The position numbers and the translations under genes were made by a program. A DNA stretch of 64,000 bases from Skermania sp. ID1734. GTDB taxonomy: Bacteria; Actinomycetota; Actinomycetes; Mycobacteriales; Mycobacteriaceae. Below, in pieces: positions 53,086 through 61,037 of this stretch. The notes beneath the pieces are model-generated. The model was given only the letters and a program-made list of their open reading frames with translations, searched no databases and was not told the origin of the DNA. Position 1 is the stretch's first letter. Every line of letters begins with the position of its first letter. The stretch is taken from positions 124,001 to 188,000 of the forward strand of contig NZ_VLIY01000002.1 in NCBI RefSeq assembly GCF_007489285.1, written 5' to 3'.

Positions 53086-54477
53086 TCAGATCTCGGCGTC
53101 GGCGGGCAGGTCGACGACGAACCTTGCGCCGCTCAGTTCCGGTGCCGAAGTCACGGTGATTTCGCCGTGATGAGCGGTGACGATCTCTGCCACGATGGCC
53201 AGGCCGAGGCCGGAACCGCCGGCGCTGCGGGCTCGATCCGGATCGAGGCGGACGAACCGGTCGAAGACGCGGCCGCGGTCGACCTCGGCGATGCCGGTAC
53301 CGTCGTCGTCGACCGTGATGCGGGCTCCGGATATGGTCCGCTCGGTGGTCACCGCGACCGTGGTGGCGGCATGCGCTTCCGCATTGTCGGTGAGATTAGT
53401 GATCGCCCGCGCGAGCTTCTCCGCGTCGCCGCGCACCCGCACCGGCTGGAGATTGGTCCGCACTGCAACGTTGTTGCGCAGTCGCAGTCCGCTGGTTACG
53501 CCGGCGGCGAGGTCATCGATGTCGACATCGGTGATGTGCAGGGCGAGACGGTGTTCGTCGGCTGCGGCGAGGGTCAGCAGGTCGGTGACGAGCCGCCGCA
53601 TCCTGTCGGTTTCCGGAATCATGGTCTCGTTGATCAGCTGCAGGTCGATCAGCTCGGGATGGTCGCGGGCCAACTCCACGGCGGCGGTGATCGTGGCCAG
53701 CGGGCTGCGCAGTTCATGCGAGGCGTCGGAGATGAACCGTCGCTGCGCGGTGTGGCCGGCCTCGATGCGGGCCAGCATCGCGTTCATGGTTTCGGCCAAC
53801 CGGCCGATCTCGTCGCGCGCGGCGGGCACCGGAACGCGCGCGGACAGATTGGTGGTTTCGATGTGTTCGACTCGTGCGCGGATGGCGTCCACCGACGCCA
53901 AGGACCGGCGCACCAACCAGTAGTTGGCCGCGGCGCCGACGATGACAAGCAACGGTATGCCGATCGCGAGCAGAGTTGCGACATCTGCGACGGTCGATTC
54001 CACCGATTCGGTACTCGCGGCAACGAGCACCGTCTCCGGTCCCGCAGCATCGGTGGCGCGACGCGCCACCACGCGCAGGTCCGAATCCGCGCCGAGCGGT
54101 TGCTGCGCGCTGTGGGCAGCGGCGGAGGTGCCGGCCGGATCGAGCAGTGGGTCCGGCCACTCCGGACTGGAGGTGCGCTGCACGCGTCCGTTGTGGTCGA
54201 GGATCTGCACCGCGGAAATCCGGCTGTCCGTGGCGAACAGGGCGGGGTCGAGTTCGCTGGGGCCGTCGTGGGCCAGTTGCAAGACGATGTCGTGGGCGCG
54301 TGCGGCCGCGGCCGCGTCTGCGGCGCCTATCAGTGACCGATGGAGCAAGAACAGCAGCACAATGGCCCCGACGATCCCGGCCGCGGCGATTACCAATCCC
54401 GCCGCCGCGGCCGAGCGCGTCCGGACACCCCATTGCGCGGGCCGTGCGACCCCCGTCGGCGACCAGCGCCTCGCCAT
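53086..54477 (-). CDS. sensor histidine kinase
   Basis: The 463-residue kinase has two transmembrane helices (about residues 24-50 and 166-190) around an extracytoplasmic domain of about 115 residues, then HAMP (about 190-240), a DHp domain with the phospho-acceptor DASHELRSP (His near 254), and a catalytic domain with N box LTDNAEAHA, G1 DDDGTGI and G2 GGSGLGLAI. The signal is unknown. Its likely partner is the response regulator at 55195-55872 on the opposite strand. A small secreted protein gene lies directly upstream and may be part of signal detection. Confidence 0.92.
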   Translation of the reverse strand: MARRWSPTGVARPAQWGVRTRSAAAAGLVIAAAGIVGAIVLLFLLHRSLIGAADAAAAARAHDIVLQLAHDGPSELDPALFATDSRISAVQILDHNGRVQRTSSPEWPDPLLDPAGTSAAAHSAQQPLGADSDLRVVARRATDAAGPETVLVAASTESVESTVADVATLLAIGIPLLVIVGAAANYWLVRRSLASVDAIRARVEHIETTNLSARVPVPAARDEIGRLAETMNAMLARIEAGHTAQRRFISDASHELRSPLATITAAVELARDHPELIDLQLINETMIPETDRMRRLVTDLLTLAAADEHRLALHITDVDIDDLAAGVTSGLRLRNNVAVRTNLQPVRVRGDAEKLARAITNLTDNAEAHAATTVAVTTERTISGARITVDDDGTGIAEVDRGRVFDRFVRLDPDRARSAGGSGLGLAIVAEIVTAHHGEITVTSAPELSGARFVVDLPADAEI

Positions 54478-54527
54478 GGTGTGTGCTCCTCTACGGTTCA
54501 GCCGCCGACGCGGCTGACTCCATTGTG

Positions 54528-54857
54528 TTATCCACCGGCGCCGTCGGGGGTGTCGCCCGGTTCGGGAGTGTCGGGCTTACCGGGCTGATCGGCGTGATTG
54601 CCGGGGCCTGTCTGCATACCTGGGCCGTCGTAATCGGCGGTGCCCGGCGTGTCGGGGGTGTCGCCGGGCTCGGCTCGGTCGGGGACGCCTGGTTGATCCG
54701 GCGCGTTGCTTGGCTGCGCCGGCGCCGAGACAGCCGGCGAATCGTGCGCTCCGGAAAGCGTGGCAGCGGTGGCGATTCCGGCGCTTACCCCGCCGAGCGC
54801 GATGACGGCGGCGGCGGCACCTAGCATCCGTCGTGTCGTAGACAGTCGAGACTTCAT
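54528..54857 (-). CDS. small secreted Pro/Asp/Gly-rich protein
   Basis: This 109-residue protein has a signal peptide (RRMLGAAAAVIALGGVSAGIATAA, cleavage near ATAA). The mature part is low-complexity and acidic with repeated PGDTPD, DQPG and PDTP-type units at about residues 50-105 and no cysteine. AAGGGAAGC lies before the ATG. It leads the unit secreted protein, kinase, COG4705. It could bind cations weakly through its aspartates or be a surface spacer. Function unknown. Confidence 0.7.
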   Translation of the reverse strand: MKSRLSTTRRMLGAAAAVIALGGVSAGIATAATLSGAHDSPAVSAPAQPSNAPDQPGVPDRAEPGDTPDTPGTADYDGPGMQTGPGNHADQPGKPDTPEPGDTPDGAGG

Positions 54858-55194
54858 AATTGCTTCCCTTCGTGATAGCCGTCCGGCGCGGACGTGCCCC
54901 GGACGCGTCGTCCACAGTTGCGACCCGCAGCTGAAAAACCGCTGTGACTCCTACGCGCTTCAGCGTTTTCACAGCGGAACCGAGTCAGGGTGGCGCTGTT
55001 GGTCTTGACGATGAGTAGGGGAATGCAATGAAGCTAGGAGTGGTCGGTTCGGGTTCGGTCGGCTCGGCGTGTGGATTGGCGCGCTCGCATCCATGCCGCC
55101 GTCGCCGCCGCCAACCGTCATCGTCGGCTCGCAGCATCGAGTACGTGACGGACATTCGCATCCCGGCACGTCGACGGTGGAGGAGAGTGAAGCG
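54858..55194. promoter_or_regulatory. divergent control region of the two-component locus
   Basis: These 337 bases separate the two oppositely transcribed halves of the locus. CCGCTGTGA (54939-54947) and TCACAGCGG (54969-54977) are a perfect inverted repeat with a 21-base spacer, a possible regulator site. No gene is supported. The rest up to the GTG at 55195 shows nothing else I can name. Confidence 0.5.
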
Positions 55195-55872
55195 GTGCGC
55201 GTGTTGATCGTCGACGACGAGGTGCGCCTGGCAGAAACAGTGCGCCGGGGGCTGGTCGCGGAGGGCTTTGTCGTCGACGTCGTCAACGATGGGGTCAACG
55301 GACTCGACGCGGCGCTGGCGGGGGAATTCGACGCGATAGTGCTCGACATCATGTTGCCGGGCATGCACGGCTACGAGATTGTTCGGCGGCTGCGCGCTGC
55401 ACGCGTGTGGACGCCTGTTCTGATGCTCTCGGCCAAGGACGGTGAATACGACCAGGTGGATGCGTTCGACCTGGGCGCCGACGACTATCTGACAAAGCCC
55501 TTTTCGATGATGGTGCTGATCGCGCACCTGCGGGCGTTGCTGCGACGCGGCGCCCCGGAACGACCGACGGTACTGTCGGCCGGCTCGCTTCAATTGGATC
55601 CAGCGCGACGTCGGGTGGCTCGCGACGGCAACGAAATCGCCTTGACGCCAAGGGAATTCGCATTACTGGAATTTCTGCTGCGGCACAAAGGGCGGGTCGT
55701 CAGCAAAACCGACATCCTGCGCGGTGTCTGGGACAGCCATTACGAGGGCGATGACAACGTCGTCGAGGTGTACATCGGCTATTTGCGGCGCAAGATCGAC
55801 GCACCGTTCGGCGAAGACAGCATCGAGACCGTTCGGGGGGTGGGCTACCGCTACCGCGACGAAAGCGGGTGA
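55195..55872 (+). CDS. OmpR-family response regulator
   Basis: The 225-residue regulator has a receiver domain with acidic Asp7/Asp8, phospho-acceptor Asp51 (VLDIMLPG), Ser79 and Lys101 (YLTKPF), followed by a winged-helix DNA-binding domain (LTPREFALLEFLLRHKGRVVSKTDILRGVW to GVGYRYR). It should be phosphorylated by the kinase at 53086-54477. GTG 55195 is chosen because GGAGGAGAG lies upstream and the receiver fold starts at once. A COG4705 gene follows by 110 bases. Confidence 0.92.
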   Translation: MRVLIVDDEVRLAETVRRGLVAEGFVVDVVNDGVNGLDAALAGEFDAIVLDIMLPGMHGYEIVRRLRAARVWTPVLMLSAKDGEYDQVDAFDLGADDYLTKPFSMMVLIAHLRALLRRGAPERPTVLSAGSLQLDPARRRVARDGNEIALTPREFALLEFLLRHKGRVVSKTDILRGVWDSHYEGDDNVVEVYIGYLRRKIDAPFGEDSIETVRGVGYRYRDESG

Positions 55873-55982
55873 CCGCTTACCAACCGCGGTGAACTCGCCG
55901 CCGGCGGAGCTCTCAGCGGGCTCTCAGCGCGGTCGGGGCAGACTGTTTCGAGTACCCGGTACACGACGAGACTGGAGGACTG

Positions 55983-56843
55983 GTGTCTTTCGACAGCACC
56001 TCGATGCAGCAAACCGGACAGCAGCGGTATGTCATGCGCAAGTTGCCGCACATTACGGCCGTGTTCTGGATCCTGAAGATCGTCGCGACCACGCTCGGTG
56101 AGACCGGGGGCGACCTCCTCGCCCAGACCCTGCAGGTGGGGTACCTGGTCAGCACGATCATCTTTTTCGCCTTGTTCGCAGTGGCGGTCGTTTTCCAGCT
56201 TCGCGCCCGGCAGTTCCATCCGGCGATCTTCTGGACCGTCATTGTGCTGACCAGCACCGCCGGCACCACCCTGTCTGATCTGATGAACCGCACCGGCGAT
56301 ATCGGCTACACCGGCGGGGCGATCGTGCTCACGAGCTGCCTGGCGGTCGTTTTCCTGTTGTGGTGGCGTAGCGGGCAGACGTTGGATGTGGAGAACGTGG
56401 CCACGTTCAAGGGCGAACTGCTGTATTGGGTCGCCATCTTGTTCTCCAACAGTCTGGGAACCTCAAGCGGGGACTTCATGTCCGACAGCCTCGGTATCGG
56501 TTTCCGCGACAGTGCGCTGATCGTGTCGTTGGTGATGTTGGCTCTGCTCGCGGCGCACTACAGCACCCCCATCAACAGCATGTTGCTGTTCTGGCCGGCG
56601 TTCGTGCTGACCAGGCCCCTTGGCGCGACCGCCGGCGACGCGTTGAGCAAGCCGCGCGATCACGGCGGACTCGCGTGGGGTACGGAGTGGACCACAGCCG
56701 CGCTGGTGGCCGTTCTCGTCGGTCTGGTCGTCTACCAAACCATCCAGGTCCGTCGGCACCCGCTGGATCCCGTGCCGGCGCTGGTCAATCGGCGCACGGG
56801 CGAGCCAGAACAACCTAACGGCGCGCTGGTCAGCGTCAGCTGA
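55983..56843 (+). CDS. COG4705-family membrane protein, second full copy
   Basis: The 286-residue protein is a paralogue of the one at 52225-53037: VFWILKIVATTLGETGGDLLAQTL matches its first motif, and LLYWVAILFSNSLGTSSGDFMSDSLG and LTRPLGATAGDALS match the later ones. About eight helices are predicted, with a hydrophilic C-terminal tail of 35 residues. GTG 55983 follows CTGGAGGA. It lies downstream of the response regulator in the same direction. The placement of paralogues on both arms of the locus points to a shared role in the stimulus response. Confidence 0.75.
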   Translation: MSFDSTSMQQTGQQRYVMRKLPHITAVFWILKIVATTLGETGGDLLAQTLQVGYLVSTIIFFALFAVAVVFQLRARQFHPAIFWTVIVLTSTAGTTLSDLMNRTGDIGYTGGAIVLTSCLAVVFLLWWRSGQTLDVENVATFKGELLYWVAILFSNSLGTSSGDFMSDSLGIGFRDSALIVSLVMLALLAAHYSTPINSMLLFWPAFVLTRPLGATAGDALSKPRDHGGLAWGTEWTTAALVAVLVGLVVYQTIQVRRHPLDPVPALVNRRTGEPEQPNGALVSVS

Positions 56844-56864
56844 GGTCCGCTGGTTATCGCGCGA

Positions 56865-57440
56865 CTATCGATAGCCGCGCTTCAACAGGTATCGCGCACC
56901 GGATTCCATCGCCGCGGGACTGGCGACGTCGAAGTTGAACGCATCGGCGAGCCGGTCGGTGGTGTTGAAGACCAGGCACACGGCCAGGGCGTCCTCGAGT
57001 TGCGCTTTCGAAACGCCGGCCGCCATCACGTCCCGGACATCGTCCGCATCGATGTGATGCTCCCGCGTGAGCTTGCCGAGCAGGCGAAGCGTCGCGCGGA
57101 GCGGCTCGTCGATCGGCGCGGTCTCGATGTCGCTGAGCGTGGCGGCTACCTTTGCGCGATCGCCGTACCAGAGGCCCGAGGTGGCCGAGTGTGCGGCGAT
57201 GCAGAACTCGGTCTGATTGACCTTGGAAACGAAGGCGGCCATCAACTCGCGATCGCCGACCGACCACGCCGACGGCCCGCGCATTGCTTCATGAGTGAGA
57301 TCACCGCCGCCGTAAAACTCCGGGCGGTACAGCGCGAGCTTGACAGCATCCACCACCGGTTGGCGCGAGACCAGCCGAATCACCGCAAACAATGCCTTAG
57401 TCCGGAGCCCGTGGCCGTGGTCGAGGATCGATAGCCGCAT
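56865..57440 (-). CDS. carboxymuconolactone decarboxylase/AhpD-like protein
   Basis: The 191-residue helical protein belongs to the AhpD/CMD superfamily, whose members reduce peroxides or decarboxylate lactones. VNQTEFCIAAHSATSG keeps one Cys and the His of the ExxxCxxCxxxH redox motif but lacks the first Cys, so classic disulfide peroxidase chemistry is unlikely. It is the last gene of an ArsR-SRPBCC-CMD-CMD operon, 3 bases after the small AhpD-like gene. Confidence 0.75.
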   Translation of the reverse strand: MRLSILDHGHGLRTKALFAVIRLVSRQPVVDAVKLALYRPEFYGGGDLTHEAMRGPSAWSVGDRELMAAFVSKVNQTEFCIAAHSATSGLWYGDRAKVAATLSDIETAPIDEPLRATLRLLGKLTREHHIDADDVRDVMAAGVSKAQLEDALAVCLVFNTTDRLADAFNFDVASPAAMESGARYLLKRGYR

Positions 57441-57443
57441 CGT

Positions 57444-57752
57444 TCAGCCCTGCCCGGTTGCGGCGGACACAGCAGACAGCGCGTTTTGGTAATCGCGACT
57501 GGCTTGTCCGACGGCCGCGCATACCACGATCTCGAAGATCTGATCTTCGCTCAGGCCGGCCGCCCGGACGGCGGCAACATCGGCATCGGTGACGCTGGTG
57601 GCGCGGTGGGCCACCTTCTCGATGAGCGTGCGCATCGGTTCGGCGAGCCCGGAGTTGTCGAACGCGGCGCGGCGCAGTTCGGGTGGTGCAGTCGCAGCAT
57701 CGTCGAGGATGCGTGCAACGAGCGCGCTGTGCAGCGCGGCGATGTCAGACAT
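57444..57752 (-). CDS. small CMD-like helical protein
   Basis: The 102-residue protein is helical, with a core HRATSVTDADVAAVRAAGLSEDQIFEIVVCAAVGQASRDYQNAL that resembles the C-terminal half of the carboxymuconolactone decarboxylase fold. There is one cysteine and no CxxC. It may form a complex with the longer AhpD-like protein encoded just downstream. Its start overlaps the end of the SRPBCC gene by 8 bases, so it is translated in the same operon. Exact function unknown. Confidence 0.65.
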   Translation of the reverse strand: MSDIAALHSALVARILDDAATAPPELRRAAFDNSGLAEPMRTLIEKVAHRATSVTDADVAAVRAAGLSEDQIFEIVVCAAVGQASRDYQNALSAVSAATGQG

Positions 57753-58242
57753 TGCCTGTCTCCCTAGTGATTTCGTGTAGAAGGGCGGCGAACCGGTTCA
57801 GGTAGAGCGGCCATCCTTCGCTGCCGCCGACACCATCGCGGACCGCTTGCCAACCTGGACCGTGCCGGTCGAGGTGGCTGTGCTCGACTTCAACGCGTGT
57901 GCTGCGTGATGAGGTGGCGCGGAAGCGCACCTCGACCTCGCTGGTGCGGTTTGGATCCGATTCGATTCGCCACTGGGGGCTGATGTTCCAGCTGAAGACG
58001 AGCCGCCGTGGCGGATCGTAGACGATGATTCGTGCCCACCGGCACTCCTCGCCGGTGGCCGCGCGATCCACGATATAGCCGCCCACCCACGGCTCGAGTT
58101 GGGTCGAAACGATGGGCGCGCCAAGCAGGTTGTGCTCCGGCGGTTTGAAGTCGCCGAGGCGCTCGGTGAAGACCGCAAAGGCCGTTTCGATCGGCACGGG
58201 AACGTCGATGCTCTTGTGCACCACGGCTTGTGAAGAAGTCAT
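57745..58242 (-). CDS. SRPBCC/AHSA1-family protein
   Basis: This 165-residue protein has the START-like helix-grip fold of AHSA1 homologues: SIDVPVPIETAFAVFTERLGDF at the start, then GGYIVDRAATGEECRWARIIVYDPPRRLVFSW and the C-terminal helix GWPLYLNRFAALLHE. Such proteins bind small hydrophobic ligands and are often co-encoded with ArsR repressors, as here; the ArsR stop overlaps this start. The ligand is unknown. Confidence 0.82.
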   Translation of the reverse strand: MTSSQAVVHKSIDVPVPIETAFAVFTERLGDFKPPEHNLLGAPIVSTQLEPWVGGYIVDRAATGEECRWARIIVYDPPRRLVFSWNISPQWRIESDPNRTSEVEVRFRATSSRSTRVEVEHSHLDRHGPGWQAVRDGVGGSEGWPLYLNRFAALLHEITRETGNV

Positions 58243-58571
58243 CGATCCTCCTCGGATTGGCTCTCCTCGCCAGAGACCAGATCTGCATATCCGGCCAACG
58301 TCCGCCTCCAGTAGGTGTCCAACTGGTCTCGCAGCGCCGCCAAGGCCACCGGGTTGACGTGATAGATACGCCGAGTACCCGAGGCTTGCTCGCTGACCAA
58401 ACCGGCGTCTTTGAGCACCTTCAGATGTTGTGAAACGGCAGACCTCGTGACCGGAAGCCCTTCAGCAAGTTCACCGACGGCACGCGGCCGCTCCGCGAGA
58501 CGGGCCACGATCGTGCGTCGGGTCCCGTCTGACATCGCGGCCCAACCGTCTGGTGCTTGGTCAGCATTCAC
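58239..58571 (-). CDS. ArsR-family repressor
   Basis: This 110-residue winged-helix protein has MSDGTRRTIVARLAERPRAVGELAEGLPVTRSAVSQHLKVLKDAGLV, the ArsR DNA-binding core. The metal-binding CxC motif is absent, so it senses something other than As or Cd, as do other repressors linked to SRPBCC genes. The start is GTG 58571, and a palindrome covers it, suggesting autorepression. It heads the four-gene operon. Confidence 0.87.
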   Translation of the reverse strand: MNADQAPDGWAAMSDGTRRTIVARLAERPRAVGELAEGLPVTRSAVSQHLKVLKDAGLVSEQASGTRRIYHVNPVALAALRDQLDTYWRRTLAGYADLVSGEESQSEEDR

Positions 58572-58582
58572 TAACCGTTAGT
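58570..58582. promoter_or_regulatory. operator over the ArsR start codon
   Basis: ACTAAC-C-GTTAGT is a 13-base palindrome with perfect 6-base arms. It overlaps the GTG start at 58571, where a bound repressor dimer would block its own operon. Confidence 0.6.
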
Positions 58583-58623
58583 AGACGCTCACACATGGCG
58601 CCGAGTCAAGAGCCGACGGCCTT

Positions 58624-58695
58624 CTCGCCGCGCGCGGTTTTGCTGTGCTGGCCTACACCCGCGCCCATGCAGCCTTGCAAAGCACGCGCGGCGAG
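58624..58695 (-). terminator. long hairpin downstream of the XRE gene
   Basis: CTCGCCGCGCG (58624-58634) is perfectly complementary to CGCGCGGCGAG (58685-58695), with a 50-base loop. It begins 6 bases past the XRE-family stop codon on the minus strand and may terminate it. Confidence 0.45.
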
Positions 58696-58700
58696 TGCGC

Positions 58701-59615
58701 TCACTCGGGGTGCTTGTCCAGGGCGCGATCGCCCCGAGCGCTGCCGAGGTTCGTCACGGTCCAGGTGGCGAGCAGGGTCATCGCGTCGTCCGACGGCGAA
58801 CCGGGTTCGGGGCTGTAGATCGTGAGCACGAGGCCGGGGTCGGCTGGCAGCGGCATGGTTTCGTAGCTCACTTCGATGTCACCTACGACGGGGTGGTGGA
58901 AACGCTTGGTGCCGGTGTAATGCAGGCGCACATTGTGTTTGGCCCAGCGGGTACGGAATTCTTCGCTGCGCGTGGACAATTCGCCGACCAGATCGGAGAT
59001 GCCGCGGTTATAGGGGTCGCGGCCAGCGTCGGTGCGCAGCAGGTTGACCGCGCTGTCGGCCATCTGATCCCACTCGGGATAGAACTCGTGCGCGCGCGGA
59101 TCGAGAAAGCAGAAGCGGACGAAGTTGACCGGCTGGCTCGGGTCGGGATGCAGCGGATCGGGATAGAGCGGGCTGTAGAAGGCGTAAGCAAGTTGGTTAC
59201 CGCACACGAAGTCATGGCGGGCGTTGCGGACGAAGGCAGGCACGGTCATCGCGTCGCACAGGCGCTGGACCATTGGCCGGATCGTCTTGGTGCGCCGCGG
59301 CCGAGACCGCTGCGGGCCGGTCGTGACCGCGCGGTGCAGGTCGAAAAGGTGTGAGCGCTCGGCTTCGTCGAGTTGCAGCGCGCGGGAGATCGCGTCCAGA
59401 ACGGATTCCGAGACGCCACGAACCTTGCCCCGCTCGATCTGGGTGTAGTAATCGACCGAGAGCCCGGCCAGCGTGGCAACTTCCTGGCGACGCAGTCCGG
59501 CCACCCGGCGCTTGGCCGCGTCGTACACCGGCAACCCGACCTGGTCAGGGGTGATTCGGGCGCGCCGCGACGCAAGGAACTCACCGATTTCCGCTGCACG
59601 TTGCTGGCTGTCCAT
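58701..59615 (-). CDS. XRE-family regulator with MmyB-like ligand domain
   Basis: The 304-residue protein has an N-terminal XRE helix-turn-helix (RRQEVATLAGLSVDYYTQIERGKVRGVSESVLDAISRAL, about residues 37-75) and a C-terminal MmyB-type ligand-binding domain (PAFVRNARHDFVCGNQLAYAF, NFVRFCFLDPRAHEFYPEW). Such regulators often control an adjacent oxidoreductase or efflux gene. I start at ATG 59615; the longer frame would cross the operator and promoter. It is divergent from an MFS gene across a strong palindrome. Confidence 0.87.
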   Translation of the reverse strand: MDSQQRAAEIGEFLASRRARITPDQVGLPVYDAAKRRVAGLRRQEVATLAGLSVDYYTQIERGKVRGVSESVLDAISRALQLDEAERSHLFDLHRAVTTGPQRSRPRRTKTIRPMVQRLCDAMTVPAFVRNARHDFVCGNQLAYAFYSPLYPDPLHPDPSQPVNFVRFCFLDPRAHEFYPEWDQMADSAVNLLRTDAGRDPYNRGISDLVGELSTRSEEFRTRWAKHNVRLHYTGTKRFHHPVVGDIEVSYETMPLPADPGLVLTIYSPEPGSPSDDAMTLLATWTVTNLGSARGDRALDKHPE

Positions 59616-59660
59616 ACCGGCGACATTACGACTGGGGCGACCGCCGCGACCAGGTGTTGT

Positions 59661-59687
59661 CAGAGGGGTGTTGGCAGCACCCCTCTG
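59661..59687. promoter_or_regulatory. operator between the XRE gene and the MFS gene
   Basis: CAGAGGGGTG (59661-59670) and CACCCCTCTG (59678-59687) form a perfect 10-base inverted repeat around TTGGCAG. GGTGTTGTCAG and GGTGTTGGCAG (59653 and 59667) also repeat directly. It lies in the 148-base divergent promoter and is the likely site of the XRE regulator. Confidence 0.65.
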
Positions 59688-59763
59688 GTCATCACCTCCC
59701 ACGTGCGCCGAATTCAGCGTTGCATGAGAGTCAGTAACCGATGGGGAACCAGGAAGAGAGCAC

Positions 59764-60999
59764 ATGTCACTGCGACACGACAACGCGCCGACCCGGCTGC
59801 CGGCTGTGGTCTATGTGATCGGTGCAGGCATCTTCCTCATGGGTACCACTGAGTTCATGATCGCCGGTCTGCTGCCTGAGGTCGCAATGGATCTGGGCGT
59901 CGACGTCGCTCGGGCGGGTTTGCTGGTCACCGCGTTCGCGGCCGGGATGATCATCGGGCCGCCGGTGATGGCCTTGGCCACCGTGCGACTTCCCGCCCGG
60001 GCGACCCTGGTGGGCGCGCTGGCCGTGTTCGCTGCCGGACACATCGTTGCGGCGGTGAGCGATTCGTTCGCCATCGTGACCGCTTCCCGAGTCATCACCG
60101 CACTGGCGACCGGAACCTTCTGGGCGGTGGGTGCAGTCGTGGCGACCGCCGTAGCAGGTCCAGGAGCGAGCGCACGAGCGCTGGCGGTGATGTCGGGCGG
60201 GCTGAGCCTGGCCGTGGTTGCCGGGGTGCCGTTGGGGACCTTCGCCGGTCAACTCACCGGATGGCGTGGGCCGTTCTGGATGCTGGCCGTCCTCGCGATC
60301 GTGGCGATCGGCGCGGTTGCGCGGTTCGCTCCCGCGGATGCGGGCGAGCCGGGCGATCGGTTGTCAGCCCGCGACGAGGTGTCCGCGGTACGGCCGTGGC
60401 GAATGTGGGTTGTGCTCGGCGCGATCATGCTCGCCCAAGCCGGGTTCCTCGGCGCCTACAGCTACATCAGCCCGTTGCTCACCGACCGCGCCGGGATTCC
60501 CGCCGGGCTGGTGCCGGTTGTGCTGGTCGGGTTCGGGATCGGTGCGCTGGTCGGCACGGCAATCGGCGGTCGCATCGGCGACCGCTACCCGCTGGCCACG
60601 GTCGCGGCCGCCGTTTCGCTCACCGCGACCGCGCTGCTGGTCCTGGCCGCCGCCGCGAGTCACTCGCCGATCGTCGTAATCCTGGTCGTGCTGCTCGGCG
60701 CCTGCGGGCTCGGCGCCAACCCGGTACTGATCGCCCAGACACTGCGTCAGGCCGGTGGCGGCTCGACGCTGGCGTCGTCGCTGGCAACGGCGGCTTTCAA
60801 TCTCGGCACCGCCGCCGGATCGGCGCTGGCCGGCGCCACGCTGACGACCTCACTGGGACTCGTCGGTCCAGCTGTGCTCGGTGCGGTGCTCACCGGATCC
60901 GCGCTTGCACCGATAGCGGTGCTGGCCGCAACAACGACACGACGGAGCCCGACGGGCCCACACGAAGACGGCAGGGCCGTGCCGGTCGCAATCGGCTGA
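59764..60999 (+). CDS. MFS transporter (DHA1, Cmx/AraJ-like)
   Basis: The 411-residue protein has twelve predicted helices. GIFLMGTTEFMIAGLLPEVAMDLGV in helix 1 is the signature of the AraJ/Cmx group of DHA1 drug:H+ antiporters, some of which export chloramphenicol. Motif A-like and helix 5 glycine-rich segments (GVPLGTFAGQLTGWRGPFW) follow. Export of a drug or toxic metabolite is likely; the substrate is unknown. ATG 59764 has GGAAGAGAG upstream. The zinc dehydrogenase starts 38 bases downstream, so the two are probably co-transcribed. Confidence 0.88.
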   Translation: MSLRHDNAPTRLPAVVYVIGAGIFLMGTTEFMIAGLLPEVAMDLGVDVARAGLLVTAFAAGMIIGPPVMALATVRLPARATLVGALAVFAAGHIVAAVSDSFAIVTASRVITALATGTFWAVGAVVATAVAGPGASARALAVMSGGLSLAVVAGVPLGTFAGQLTGWRGPFWMLAVLAIVAIGAVARFAPADAGEPGDRLSARDEVSAVRPWRMWVVLGAIMLAQAGFLGAYSYISPLLTDRAGIPAGLVPVVLVGFGIGALVGTAIGGRIGDRYPLATVAAAVSLTATALLVLAAAASHSPIVVILVVLLGACGLGANPVLIAQTLRQAGGGSTLASSLATAAFNLGTAAGSALAGATLTTSLGLVGPAVLGAVLTGSALAPIAVLAATTTRRSPTGPHEDGRAVPVAIG

Positions 61000-61037
61000 C
61001 ACGCCCCGAGCGCACATAGAAGAGAAAGGAGCCAACC

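Noticed and set aside
51829-54336. An 835-residue plus-strand open frame
   Set aside because: It lies antisense to the kinase and COG4705 genes, which have recognisable domains. The frame is Gly/Arg/Asp-rich without motifs, a typical high-GC shadow.
54958-54975. PhoP-type direct repeat in the two-component promoter
   Set aside because: Only one half-site (TCACAGC) is good; the 11-base upstream partner matches at 4 of 7 positions.
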